A stretch of DNA of 64,000 bases from Iocasia fonsfrigidae (GTDB lineage: Bacteria; Bacillota; Halanaerobiia; Halanaerobiales; DTU029). The stretch lies in assembly GCF_017751145.1 (NCBI RefSeq), contig NZ_CP046640.1:2150137-2214136 (forward strand), written 5' to 3'. Positions 8,985-15,910 of the stretch are shown one piece after another. The notes beneath the pieces were generated by a model, which was given only the letters and a program-made list of their open reading frames with translations, did no database searches and was not told the origin of the DNA. A program made the translations under genes and the position numbers. How positions within the stretch are numbered: the first letter of the stretch is position 1; each line of letters opens with the position of its first letter.

Positions 8985-9170
8985 CTATATCCAGGCTGTT
9001 TGGGCTGCATTATTAAGGGCTAAGTTAGCTATATTGTTGATTCTTTTACTATTATCTTTTATTTCCCTTATGTCTCCTTCTATTCTCTCTATATTACCCT
9101 CCATTTTCTTTATATGGCCTTCCACATGACTTAATCTGCTATCAAGGCTTTCAAGTTTAGACTCGTGCAC
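8985..9170 (-). CDS. Short coiled-coil protein, unknown
   Basis: A 61-aa reading frame starts with GTG 9170, which has AGGA nine nt upstream. Residues 5-45 show a heptad pattern (LESLDSRLSHVEGHIKKMEGN and onward) typical of a coiled coil. It has its own terminator. It may be a real small gene or the end of a decayed longer one; I do not recognise the family. It lies within the island bounded by the tRNA-Thr copies. Confidence 0.5.
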   Translation of the reverse strand: MHESKLESLDSRLSHVEGHIKKMEGNIERIEGDIREIKDNSKRINNIANLALNNAAQTAWI

Positions 9171-9218
9171 TTTACTATTTCCTGCATTTAGTTTTCGTAA
9201 ACAGACATCTTTTCATAT

Positions 9219-9536
9219 TCAAGAATTAAGCATAGCAAATAGTCTATAGGCATCTTTGAAGCCCTGCCAGTATCTAGTTCTTTCGGAAATTACTAGATTA
9301 CTGCCTACGTAAAAATCCAAGTCTAACAAAAGTTTTCGTTTCTCCTCAGGTAAGTCCTGACTTATTTGCTGATATATTTTTGAATAATTATCATTATTAT
9401 TTTTATATTCTTCTACAATCTCTTCAATTGGATCATCTTCAAAACGATAAAAAACATAGTTTGATAAGACCTCTTTAAACTCTTCTTTACTCTTATCTTG
9501 TAATCTAAAGAAAAAATCTAAATCCTCATTATTCAC
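9219..9536 (-). CDS. Hypothetical acidic 105-aa protein of the island
   Basis: The frame starts at GTG 9536 behind a strong GAGGAGG (7 nt), so it is probably translated. The protein is acidic and alpha-helical in character. The C-terminal stretch YWQGFKDAYRLFAML resembles small Firmicutes accessory proteins ending in a GFKDA-like helix, but I assign no family. It is divergent from the HTH gene at 9763, and the shared AT-rich spacer (9537-9762) probably carries both promoters. Confidence 0.65.
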   Translation of the reverse strand: MNNEDLDFFFRLQDKSKEEFKEVLSNYVFYRFEDDPIEEIVEEYKNNNDNYSKIYQQISQDLPEEKRKLLLDLDFYVGSNLVISERTRYWQGFKDAYRLFAMLNS

Positions 9537-9713
9537 AATTACACCTCCTCAGTTTTATATTTTTATTTTTTTATTCAATTAAGCATATCTTTATTTGTTA
9601 TTAGTATAACTATATAGTTATTTTACTAATTTATTAGTTTATTTTATAACTTCATTATAATATCTTTTTATTATAATGTCAATACTTATATGTAATTTTC
9701 TTAACTAAATCGT

Positions 9714-9742
9714 TTGCTTATTTACTATTAGCTTAGTATAAT
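9714..9742 (+). promoter_or_regulatory. Sigma-A-type promoter of the small HTH gene
   Basis: -35 TTGCTT (9714-9719), a 17-bp spacer and -10 TATAAT (9737-9742) stand 20 bp before the ATG at 9763, with AAGGAGG between. Confidence 0.8.
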
Positions 9743-9762
9743 TATTGTAAAGGAGGTTATTT

Positions 9763-9969
9763 ATGAGCATCAAAAATGAAATAAAAGCAAAAATAATAGA
9801 AACGGACTGGACTATTAAAGATGTTGCTGCTGAATTAGGAAAAAGATATAATATAAATTATTCCCCTGAAAATTTAAGCAATAAATTACGACGACAGACA
9901 ATACAATATCAAGAAGTAAAAGAAATCGCAGATATAATTGGCTATGAACTAAAATGGGTTAAGAAATAA
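9763..9969 (+). CDS. Small helix-turn-helix protein
   Basis: The 68-aa protein contains a helix-turn-helix-like segment (WTIKDVAAELGKRY ... SPENLSNKLRR) followed by EVKEIADIIGYELKW. This resembles phage-type or plasmid-type XRE-like regulators found as short stand-alone genes in Firmicutes. The promoter and AAGGAGG site are clear. It probably regulates its own or a neighbouring accessory gene in the island; the target is unknown. Confidence 0.75.
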   Translation: MSIKNEIKAKIIETDWTIKDVAAELGKRYNINYSPENLSNKLRRQTIQYQEVKEIADIIGYELKWVKK

Positions 9970-10000
9970 TTCCAGGATAATTCCTCTACTAAATAATAAG

Positions 10001-10025
10001 ACCCTGGTTCCTAAGATACCAGGGT
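10001..10025 (+). terminator. Hairpin after the HTH gene
   Basis: ACCCTGG (10001-10007) pairs with CCAGGGT (10019-10025). It lies 32 bp past the HTH stop. The downstream T-run is poor (GTAATATTATCTTTT), so termination is likely but not certain. Confidence 0.6.
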
Positions 10026-10078
10026 GTAATATTATCTTTTAGATTTATCTTATAAATATTTTTGATTAATCATATACC

Positions 10079-10231
10079 TTAGCTAAAACAAAAGTTTATA
10101 TTTTCGCTATCTTTTATTGCCAGGTTAACAGCTTGTTCTTCAATCTCAATATGAAAGAGATATTTCGCCCGAACTCCATAATCCCTTAGATTTATCCATT
10201 CATCTACAATATCTTTAAATAAATCATCATA
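10079..10231 (-). pseudogene. Open remnant of an unidentified gene
   Basis: On the minus strand a frame of about 50 codons runs from a TGA (10232-10234) to TAA (10079-10081) without a start codon. It encodes YDDLFKDIVDEWINLRDYGV and a further protein-like stretch ending FCFS. Sequence composition looks coding, but no start or ribosome binding site is left. I do not recognise it. The rest of 10026-10339 holds nothing else I can support. Confidence 0.45.
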
Positions 10232-10339
10232 TCAAATATACCTCTAATCCAAATATTAAACATTAATCATGCAATATCTTACTAAACATCCTAGTTATTA
10301 GGTTTCTATCTTCAACAAATAAACCTTTAAAGTCCTATC

Positions 10340-10678
10340 TTAGATTTTACTATAAATATCTTTCACATATTTTTCTACTTCTACCAGATCGACTTTTATA
10401 GTTTCCCAGACTATTTCTAGGTCAATTCCGTCATACTAATGGATTAAGACATCACGCATCTTGGCCATTTCACTCCAGTTAATATCAGGATACTTACTGA
10501 TAAAATACTCAGTTAATCTTTTAGTGGCTTCCCCTAATATCTCCAATCGGTGAACAACCAGATCTTGTTTTTCCTGACTGGTTAAAAAATCGTGTTTAGA
10601 GATACCATCAGTATAACGATTAATTAGATCAATACAATAAATAATATCATTCAGAGCCTTTTTGTTTCTATCTATCAT
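10340..10678 (-). pseudogene. hepT: HepT-type HEPN ribonuclease toxin, interrupted by an in-frame TAG
   Basis: HepT toxins are HEPN RNases with catalytic motif R-x4-H-x-Y, neutralised by the nucleotidyltransferase MntA. The frame reads MRDVLIH (R75, H80), then TAG at codon 81, then Tyr and 30 further codons (YDGIDLEIVWETIKVDLVEV onward) to TAA at 10340. The x position of H-x-Y has been converted to a stop, probably from CAG. The C-terminal helix is lost unless the stop is read through. The ATG overlaps the mntA stop by 4 bp, as in intact systems. Confidence 0.85.
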
Positions 10679-10968
10679 ATTATTATCATGTGTTCTTTTA
10701 AAACACGTTCCTTAAACTCAGCATCTCTGGAATAATTCAGGCCATTATATGTCAGTACATCGAACTCTTTATCCAGGGCTTTTTCTAAATCCATTTTTAT
10801 ACCAGCAATCTCAAAGAGACTTTTTTTGGCAGGTTCAATTAGCAAATCGATATCACTATTATCACTGGCATCTCCCCGGGCATAAGAACCAAAGATGCTG
10901 GCCTTTGAAACATCTCTATCCCTTAATATTTTCTCAATCTTACTAATCATTTCTTTAGATAATTGCAT
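10675..10968 (-). CDS. mntA: MntA-type antitoxin nucleotidyltransferase
   Basis: This is a minimal nucleotidyltransferase with the motif GSYARGDASDNSDIDLLIE (GSx10-DxD), the active site by which MntA AMPylates HepT. The start ATG 10968 follows AAGGGGG; a longer reading to 11016 lacks a site. The gene is 97 codons and looks intact, while its toxin partner carries a nonsense codon. The ribosome binding site lies inside the last codons of an upstream methyltransferase remnant. Confidence 0.9.
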   Translation of the reverse strand: MQLSKEMISKIEKILRDRDVSKASIFGSYARGDASDNSDIDLLIEPAKKSLFEIAGIKMDLEKALDKEFDVLTYNGLNYSRDAEFKERVLKEHMIII

Positions 10969-10972
10969 ATAA

Positions 10973-11065
10973 TCAGACCCCCTTATATATGCCAAAGTCC
11001 AGATTAGCATTATCAAATTGAAATAGCTCTTTAAGCAGCTTCTGTAATCTTATTTTATTCTCCAT
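10973..11065 (-). pseudogene. N-terminal stub of a site-specific DNA methyltransferase
   Basis: Thirty codons from ATG 11065 (GGGGG nine nt upstream) encode MENKIRLQKLLKELFQFDN, continuing NLDFGIYKGV before TGA. The LLxELFQFDNAxLDFGIYR pattern is, to my knowledge, the N-terminus of large adenine-specific methyltransferases of restriction/BREX-like type. The remaining 500+ codons are missing and mntA follows directly. I read it as a deletion relic of a defence locus. Confidence 0.6.
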
Positions 11066-11117
11066 TTAATTCTGCCCCCTAAATTACAATATACATATAT
11101 AAATTTATATATAAAGT

Positions 11118-11145
11118 TAAAAATTCCTGTTTTTTATAGCAGGAA
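11118..11145 (-). terminator. Second terminator-like hairpin below tRNA-Thr
   Basis: TTCCTG (11124-11129) pairs with CAGGAA (11140-11145). On the minus strand it is followed by TTTTTAAC. It stands downstream of the stronger hairpin at 11165. Confidence 0.6.
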
Positions 11146-11164
11146 AGGGAAATAAACTTAAAAA

Positions 11165-11204
11165 TAAAAAAGCTGACCTCCCATAAAAAATGAGAAAACC
11201 AGCT
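11165..11204 (-). terminator. Terminator of the Trp-Thr tRNA operon
   Basis: AGCTG/CAGCT (11171-11175, 11200-11204) with an inner CTCAT/ATGGGAG stem is followed on the minus strand by six T residues. It ends the transcript about 60 bp after tRNA-Thr. Confidence 0.8.
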
Positions 11205-11261
11205 ACCTGAATTAAATTATTTACTTATATTAAAAGCAATATTCCACGCTATATTAACGAA

Positions 11262-11337
11262 TGGAGCTAACGACCGGACTTGAACCGGTAACCTGCTGAT
11301 TACAAGTCAGCTGCTCTACCAATTGAGCCACGTTAGC
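11262..11337 (-). tRNA. tRNA-Thr (anticodon UGU)
   Basis: The 76-nt cloverleaf has acceptor GCTAACG/CGTTAGC, discriminator T and an encoded CCA. The loop CTTGTAA gives TGT. It is transcribed after tRNA-Trp. Its 3' portion is duplicated in degenerate form at 8827-8887, marking it as a likely integration site. Confidence 0.97.
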
Positions 11338-11346
11338 TTATTCAAA

Positions 11347-11422
11347 TGGCAGGGGCGGCAGGACTTGAACCCGCAACCAACGGATTTGGAGTCCGCTACT
11401 CTACCAGTTGAGCTACACCCCT
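11347..11422 (-). tRNA. tRNA-Trp (anticodon CCA)
   Basis: The 76-nt cloverleaf has acceptor AGGGGTG/CGCCCCT, discriminator G and an encoded CCA. The loop CTCCAAA gives CCA. It is the first gene of the Trp-Thr transcript. Confidence 0.97.
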
Positions 11423-11458
11423 GTACAAAGAAAATACTGTGTTGCAACGACAAAAACA

Positions 11459-11487
11459 ATTATATTAAAGTGGAGGTAATAGGTCAA
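11459..11487 (-). promoter_or_regulatory. Promoter of the Trp-Thr tRNA operon
   Basis: Minus-strand -35 TTGACC (11487-11482), a 17-bp spacer and -10 TATAAT (11464-11459) lie 37 bp upstream of tRNA-Trp. This is a near-consensus sigma-A promoter. Confidence 0.85.
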
Positions 11488-11589
11488 GTACTACATTGCC
11501 GGAAAATAGCCGTTAAAAGAAAATAAATGGTTTATACTATTATAAAGTCTTTGACACTGCTAATTACTATGGATGTCAACATTCAAGTC

Positions 11590-12387
11590 TTATCTCTCTT
11601 TTATAACAGTATTTTTTAATACTCCAATACCCTCTATCTCTATTTCAATAAGGTCACCTTCCCTAAGAAAAACAGGCTCTTCTCTAGCAAAACCTACCCC
11701 TTCAGGTGTACCAGTCATAATAACTGTTCCTGGAAAAAGTGTCATATTTTTGGAACAGTAACTTATTATTTCTGCCGCTGAAAAAATCATATTTGATGTA
11801 TTAGAATTCTGCATTACCCTTCCATTTAATCTTGACTGAATCTTACAATTATCAGGATTAAGCTCTGTTTCAAGCCATGGTCCTAAAGGACAAAAGGTAT
11901 CAAATGACTTACCCCTGGCCCACTGTTTATCTATCCTCAATTGGCAGTCCCTGGCACTTACGTCATTACCACAGGTATAGCCCAATATATAATCAGCAAC
12001 CTCTTCTTTTTCAATATTTTTAGCTTTTTTCCCGATAATAACGGCCAATTCTGCCTCATAATCCACTTCATTCGGAGCACTTAATGGTAGTTTTATATCC
12101 TGTTCAGGTCCAATAACACTATTAGTTGTTTTAACAAAAAGAACAGGGGCATCTGGTAATTTACCAAAATCCTGTGAACCCTCCTCAGCATGTTTTTGAT
12201 AGTTTAAGCCAACTGCAATAATATTAGGTGGATTAACTGGATTTTCTAGAACAACTTCATCCAGATTAAGAACCTCATCAGATAAATTATAATCATCAAA
12301 AACACCCCCATTAATAATTTGTATCTTACCCTCTTTTAAAATTCCATAGCTTTTCCTGTTATCTTTAGTAAATCTTACAATCTTCAT
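11590..12387 (-). CDS. Fumarylacetoacetate hydrolase (FAH) family protein
   Basis: The 265-aa protein is of the FAH superfamily, metal-dependent hydrolases, decarboxylases or isomerases acting on 2-keto acids. An N-terminal subdomain is followed by the FAH core beginning PNIIAVGLNYQKHA. Metal ligands in DYEAELAVIIGK (ExE) and GNDVSARDCQ are visible, as is MTGTPEGVGF near the end. The exact substrate cannot be told from sequence; oxaloacetate tautomerase or decarboxylase activity is common in short members. It appears to be a single-gene unit. Confidence 0.88.
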   Translation of the reverse strand: MKIVRFTKDNRKSYGILKEGKIQIINGGVFDDYNLSDEVLNLDEVVLENPVNPPNIIAVGLNYQKHAEEGSQDFGKLPDAPVLFVKTTNSVIGPEQDIKLPLSAPNEVDYEAELAVIIGKKAKNIEKEEVADYILGYTCGNDVSARDCQLRIDKQWARGKSFDTFCPLGPWLETELNPDNCKIQSRLNGRVMQNSNTSNMIFSAAEIISYCSKNMTLFPGTVIMTGTPEGVGFAREEPVFLREGDLIEIEIEGIGVLKNTVIKER

Positions 12388-12481
12388 CCAGTCACACCCT
12401 TTCCTGTTCTATCTTCTATTATAATAATTTTACTAAATTTAAATTATTCCTGCTTTTTTTTGAAAAAACCAATTATTTTAT

Positions 12482-12510
12482 TTGACATATATTATAATAT
12501 ATATTATAAT
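12482..12510 (+). promoter_or_regulatory. Consensus promoter of tRNA-CAU
   Basis: TTGACA (12482-12487), a 17-bp spacer and TATAAT (12505-12510) match both boxes of the sigma-A consensus exactly, 15 bp before the tRNA. Confidence 0.92.
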
Positions 12511-12525
12511 TGATTTTGTCGCTAA

Positions 12526-12602
12526 GGGCCCATAGCTCAGCTGGTCAGAGCAACCGGCTCATAACCGGTTGGTCCCAGGTTCGAATCCTGGTGGGCCCAC
12601 CA
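12526..12602 (+). tRNA. tRNA with anticodon CAU (Met elongator or Ile2)
   Basis: The 77-nt cloverleaf has acceptor GGGCCCA/TGGGCCC, discriminator A and an encoded CCA. The loop CTCATAA gives CAT. It is not an initiator because pair 1-72 is G-C. Elongator tRNA-Met and lysidine-modified tRNA-Ile2 share this anticodon. The C4-G69 and C5-G68 pairs are compatible with TilS recognition, but I cannot decide. Confidence 0.93.
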
Positions 12603-12609
12603 AATATAT

Positions 12610-12645
12610 GAGGGCAGGATGATAACATCCTGCCCTCTTCTTTAT
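12610..12645 (+). terminator. Strong terminator after tRNA-CAU
   Basis: A 12-bp perfect stem, GAGGGCAGGATG/CATCCTGCCCTC (12610-12621, 12626-12637), with loop ATAA is followed by TTCTTTATTT. Confidence 0.93.
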
Positions 12646-12649
12646 TTAA

Positions 12650-12687
12650 TTAAGTATCTCGCATAATTAATTATACAAAACACTTAA
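12650..12687. repeat. Collapsed 38-bp palindromic copy of the structured repeat family
   Basis: TTAAG...CTTAA with central GCATAATTAATTAT is the two outer ends of the large repeat (copy B, 52483-52675) joined without the interior. Of 38 positions 32 agree with that joined end sequence, and all six changes are transitions. It sits between the tRNA-CAU terminator and a second structured segment. Interpretation as an interior-deleted copy is inference. Confidence 0.65.
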
Positions 12688-12697
12688 TTATAAGAAA

Positions 12698-12823
12698 AGA
12701 AGTCAACAGCAAACAGAGTCACTTACAGCATCTCCTATTATATTTAAATGCTGCAGTAATTATATACCTTTCTGGTATATATTTTCCCATTGCAGAAATA
12801 ACCCTGTTTAACTATTGACTTCT
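12698..12823. repeat. Multi-hairpin inverted-repeat element
   Basis: Outer arms AGAAGTCAA (12698-12706) and TTGACTTCT (12815-12823) plus AAACAG/CTGTTT enclose two further hairpins. These are CAGCAT/ATGCTG (12726-12753) and TATATACC/GGTATATA (12761-12781). The whole folds as a three-way junction on either strand. No reading frame is present. It may be a small mobile repeat or a structured RNA. The rest of 12603-12937 holds a weak hairpin (AAAAGTAT/ATACTTTT, about 12892-12922), possibly ending the helicase transcript. Confidence 0.6.
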
Positions 12824-12937
12824 ATAAAATAATATTAACAGTTTACACAATTTTTATTCATATTACATTAAATTTTAAAGAGTCTGTTAGAAAAGTATCA
12901 GTATATAACCCCCTATTCATACTTTTTGGACACACAC

Positions 12938-14458
12938 TTAAACTGTTAAAAGTGTATTTTTTTTATCAGGATGATTATCAATAAGTTTATTACCCAAATT
13001 CTTAAAACCTTCTTCTATTTCTTTCTCAGAATCTGACTCAGCAAGAATCTCTATTATATCATGCTCAATTGATTTTACTTTATCTGGTTTTATTAATATA
13101 TCTTCCATATTTCCGATAATAGTTTTAAATAAATTAATCTTATTATACAATAATTTAATGATTTTTTCTTCAATGGTATTAGCAGTTACAAGGTTATAAA
13201 TCTCAACATCTTTTGTCTGACCCAACCTATGCACTCTACCAATTCGCTGTTCTACCTTCATAGGATTCCAGGGGAGGTCATAATTAATTATAATATTGGA
13301 AAATTGCAGGTTTAGTCCCTGACTACCGGCTTCAGTACTTATTAGAACATCCTTGTCCCTCTGAAATATATATTTAACCCATTCCTTCCCACTGGAACTA
13401 TATCCCCCGTTAAAGAGGATGGTACTATATCCCTTATCCTCCAGAAATCTTGCTATATAGACCTGTGTGGCCCTGTATTCGGTAAAAATTATAACCTGGC
13501 CATTTACTTTCCCTACTATATTTAAAACCTCTTTAATTTTAGAATTCATTTTAATTCCTTTAGCCAGTTCATAAATTTCTTTTAAAACAGGTGAGTATTC
13601 ATTCTTACGAGCCAGTGTCTGCATAATAGCAAATGAACTACTACATATTTCACGCTGATAGGTAAGCAGATTTAAAATACTAAGCCTACCAGCTTTTCTC
13701 CGCCTATACTCTGTTTTAACATAATTACTTACTTTATTATATAATTTTCTTTCTTCAGCTGTTAGCTTAACATTAATATGATATATCTTTCTTTCTGGAA
13801 ACTCAAGTCCTGTATCTGCATGGGAATTTCTAATCATTACTTTATCCAATTTTTCTTTTAAATTTATTGTATTTTTAATAAGATACTTCCCAGCCACATA
13901 CTTCTTCTTGAATTCTTCTAAATCCCCATAAAGGTCTGGATATAAGATAGATATTAAATTATATAATTCTTCAATATTATTTTGAATTGGTGTGGCAGTT
14001 AATAAAAGACAATACTTCTTTTTTAGATTATTAACAAATTTCCAGTTAAGTGTATCACAATTTTTAAGTCTATGTGCCTCATCAACTATTACCAAATCAA
14101 AATCTATTTTTTTAAGGATCTGGGCATGGTCATTCCTTTTAGCCTTATCCAGTGAGGCAATTTGATGATCAAAATAATCCCAGGCCCTTCCCTTTCTATT
14201 AAAAAAAATATTCTCAATCTCAAATTTATTAACTAATTCATTTGTCCACTGGAACCCTAAGGAAGCAGGGACTAATATTAATGATTTTTTTACCAGACCT
14301 TTTTCTATATACTCCTTTAAGATCATACCAGCCTCTATGGTTTTTCCCAGTCCAACTTCATCAGCTAATATGGCTTTACCATTTAATTCATCTATTACCT
14401 TTCTGACCGTTTTCTTTTGATGAGGCAGAAGGTCTAAATCAAGGGAATCTATTGAAAT
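12938..14458 (-). CDS. SNF2/RapA-type helicase (DEAD-like ATPase)
   Basis: This is a cytoplasmic double-stranded-DNA-translocating ATPase of the SNF2 family. Present are motif I ADEVGLGKT, motif II VDEAHRLKN, TATPIQN, and the C-terminal QRIGRVHRLGQ. At about 506 aa it is the bare helicase core without RapA N- or C-terminal domains, as in stand-alone YqhH-like proteins. The ideal Shine-Dalgarno GGGAGG is followed at 8 nt by ATT (14458), not by a canonical start. A GTG at 14467 overlaps the Shine-Dalgarno itself, so ATT initiation is likely. Its role (remodelling of RNA polymerase or other complexes) is unknown. Confidence 0.88.
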   Translation of the reverse strand: MSIDSLDLDLLPHQKKTVRKVIDELNGKAILADEVGLGKTIEAGMILKEYIEKGLVKKSLILVPASLGFQWTNELVNKFEIENIFFNRKGRAWDYFDHQIASLDKAKRNDHAQILKKIDFDLVIVDEAHRLKNCDTLNWKFVNNLKKKYCLLLTATPIQNNIEELYNLISILYPDLYGDLEEFKKKYVAGKYLIKNTINLKEKLDKVMIRNSHADTGLEFPERKIYHINVKLTAEERKLYNKVSNYVKTEYRRRKAGRLSILNLLTYQREICSSSFAIMQTLARKNEYSPVLKEIYELAKGIKMNSKIKEVLNIVGKVNGQVIIFTEYRATQVYIARFLEDKGYSTILFNGGYSSSGKEWVKYIFQRDKDVLISTEAGSQGLNLQFSNIIINYDLPWNPMKVEQRIGRVHRLGQTKDVEIYNLVTANTIEEKIIKLLYNKINLFKTIIGNMEDILIKPDKVKSIEHDIIEILAESDSEKEIEEGFKNLGNKLIDNHPDKKNTLLTV

Positions 14459-14522
14459 ATATATCACCTCCCTCTCTTAAGATACCCTTCTTCCCTCATT
14501 ATTTATGTAGGAAAGTTTTGAC

Positions 14523-14906
14523 TTAGAAATTAATACCTATAATACCACCTATGCTCCCTACTAAAAGGCCAATAAATGACAATAATAATATATGCCAGAT
14601 TGAAACAGGTATACTTATTATCCCAATAAGTATCATGATCAGCATATATATTAAACCTGATAGTCCCCCATGTAACCAACCATTGTTTTCTACTTTCCTA
14701 GCTGCAAAAAAACCTATTAAAATAATTATTAGAAAGTTAGTTATTATTAATATTGTATTTAAGGTGTTTGTCTGCAAACTAAAAAAGAACCTTGAGAAAA
14801 TAGCCATTATTATACTTAAAAACAACAGGACAATAATCCCCAGTAAGACAACCTTAAAAATGATAATATTATTTATACTTTTATTCTCATTCATCTTTTC
14901 AAACAT
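14523..14906 (-). CDS. Small four-helix membrane protein, TIGR04086-like
   Basis: The 127-aa protein has four hydrophobic segments (about residues 16-39, 49-68, 76-98 and 103-125) and a glycine-rich end (GLLVGSIGGIIG). This matches the TIGR04086/YrzE-type family of unknown function. The ATG 14906 is preceded by an eight-G run acting as ribosome binding site, which is also the distal arm of the surE terminator hairpin. Expression may therefore depend on read-through from surE. Confidence 0.75.
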   Translation of the reverse strand: MFEKMNENKSINNIIIFKVVLLGIIVLLFLSIIMAIFSRFFFSLQTNTLNTILIITNFLIIILIGFFAARKVENNGWLHGGLSGLIYMLIMILIGIISIPVSIWHILLLSFIGLLVGSIGGIIGINF

Positions 14907-14908
14907 AA

Positions 14909-14952
14909 AAATCCCCCCCCTGATTAAAATATATTATCAAAAAGGGGATTTA
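14909..14952 (-). terminator. surE terminator hairpin containing the next gene's ribosome binding site
   Basis: TAAATCCCC (14952-14944 read on the minus strand) pairs with GGGGATTT within the eight-G run (14920-14913), followed by TTTATG. The same G-run is the only Shine-Dalgarno for the membrane protein at 14906, so folding would both stop transcription and hide the site. Confidence 0.65.
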
Positions 14953-14954
14953 AT

Positions 14955-15710
14955 TCAAAAAATATTATTATCGAGTAATTCAATTGTATTATAATCAGTT
15001 AAAATAGGTTTCAAGGGGGTAATTGTTATATAATTACTATTAAGCAAATATATATCTGTATCCTCTTCTTTTTTACAATTAATAGAACCACCAGTTAACC
15101 AAAAATAACTATTTCCCATAGGATCAATTCGTTCTTCAAACTTATCTTCATATTGACTTTTTCCCAACTTAGCTACCTTAACACCCTTAATTTCATTTTC
15201 TTTAAGAGCAGGAAAATTAATATTTAATAAAACTGCTTGATTTGTTTTATATAATTTTTCACTAACAAGTTCCTCAATAAAACGGGCAGGATAGGCAAAA
15301 TTACGGGTTGAACTGCTAGCCAGTGAAACAGCAATTGCTTTATAACCTATCATCCAGGCCTCCATAGCCGCTGAAACCGTACCTGAATAAAGCACATCAT
15401 ATCCTAGATTAGAACCATCATTTATACCAGAAATAATAAAATCAGGTCTGAAATCAATTAATTTCTCGACACCAAGCTTAACACAATCAGCAGGAGTACC
15501 ATTTATTTTATAGGCTTTTAAACCCTCAATCTCTAGTTCAACCTCCTTGACCCGTAATGGATTACTAATCGTAATTGAATGCCCGGCAGCGCTCCTCTCT
15601 CTATCAGGAGCAGTAATAATAACATTATGTCCACTCCTAATTAATGCCCTGGCTAACGCCCTGATACCCTCTGCATAAACACCATCATCATTTGTTAATA
15701 GTATATTCAT
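14955..15710 (-). CDS. surE: 5'/3'-nucleotidase SurE
   Basis: SurE removes phosphate from nucleoside 5'- and 3'-monophosphates in the cytoplasm; it is a metal-dependent survival protein. The N-terminal MNILLTNDDGVYAEG holds the metal-binding DD pair, and SGTVSAAMEAW is the conserved second motif. The start is ATG 15710, eight nt after AAGG; an upstream GTG at 15719 overlaps that site. The length of 251 aa is normal. Confidence 0.95.
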   Translation of the reverse strand: MNILLTNDDGVYAEGIRALARALIRSGHNVIITAPDRERSAAGHSITISNPLRVKEVELEIEGLKAYKINGTPADCVKLGVEKLIDFRPDFIISGINDGSNLGYDVLYSGTVSAAMEAWMIGYKAIAVSLASSSTRNFAYPARFIEELVSEKLYKTNQAVLLNINFPALKENEIKGVKVAKLGKSQYEDKFEERIDPMGNSYFWLTGGSINCKKEEDTDIYLLNSNYITITPLKPILTDYNTIELLDNNIF

Positions 15711-15910
15711 ATATATCACCTTCTTTATTTAGATTATATCTGTATATTCTTCTTTTTTAATCATATATTATTAATAAAATATCATTAGTGATAAGAAATG
15801 GCAAATAAAATTATAATTTTTAAATCATATTAATCTGTACAATAAGTGAGATTCACGAAGATATAATGATTTAATCACTGATAAACTGATTTATTCCCGC
15901 TTCATCCCCT

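Noticed and set aside
10262-10285. TTAATCATGCAATATCTTA as a repeat-family end inside the island
   Set aside because: Similarity covers fewer than 15 positions with mismatches and no supporting structure.
11323-11526. Plus-strand 67-codon frame over tRNA-Trp
   Set aside because: It overlaps tRNA-Trp and its promoter on the opposite strand and has no Shine-Dalgarno.
12841-12937. Insertion-sequence end before the SNF2 helicase gene
   Set aside because: A weak AAAAGTAT/ATACTTTT hairpin is present, but there is no transposase, second end or target duplication to support an IS.
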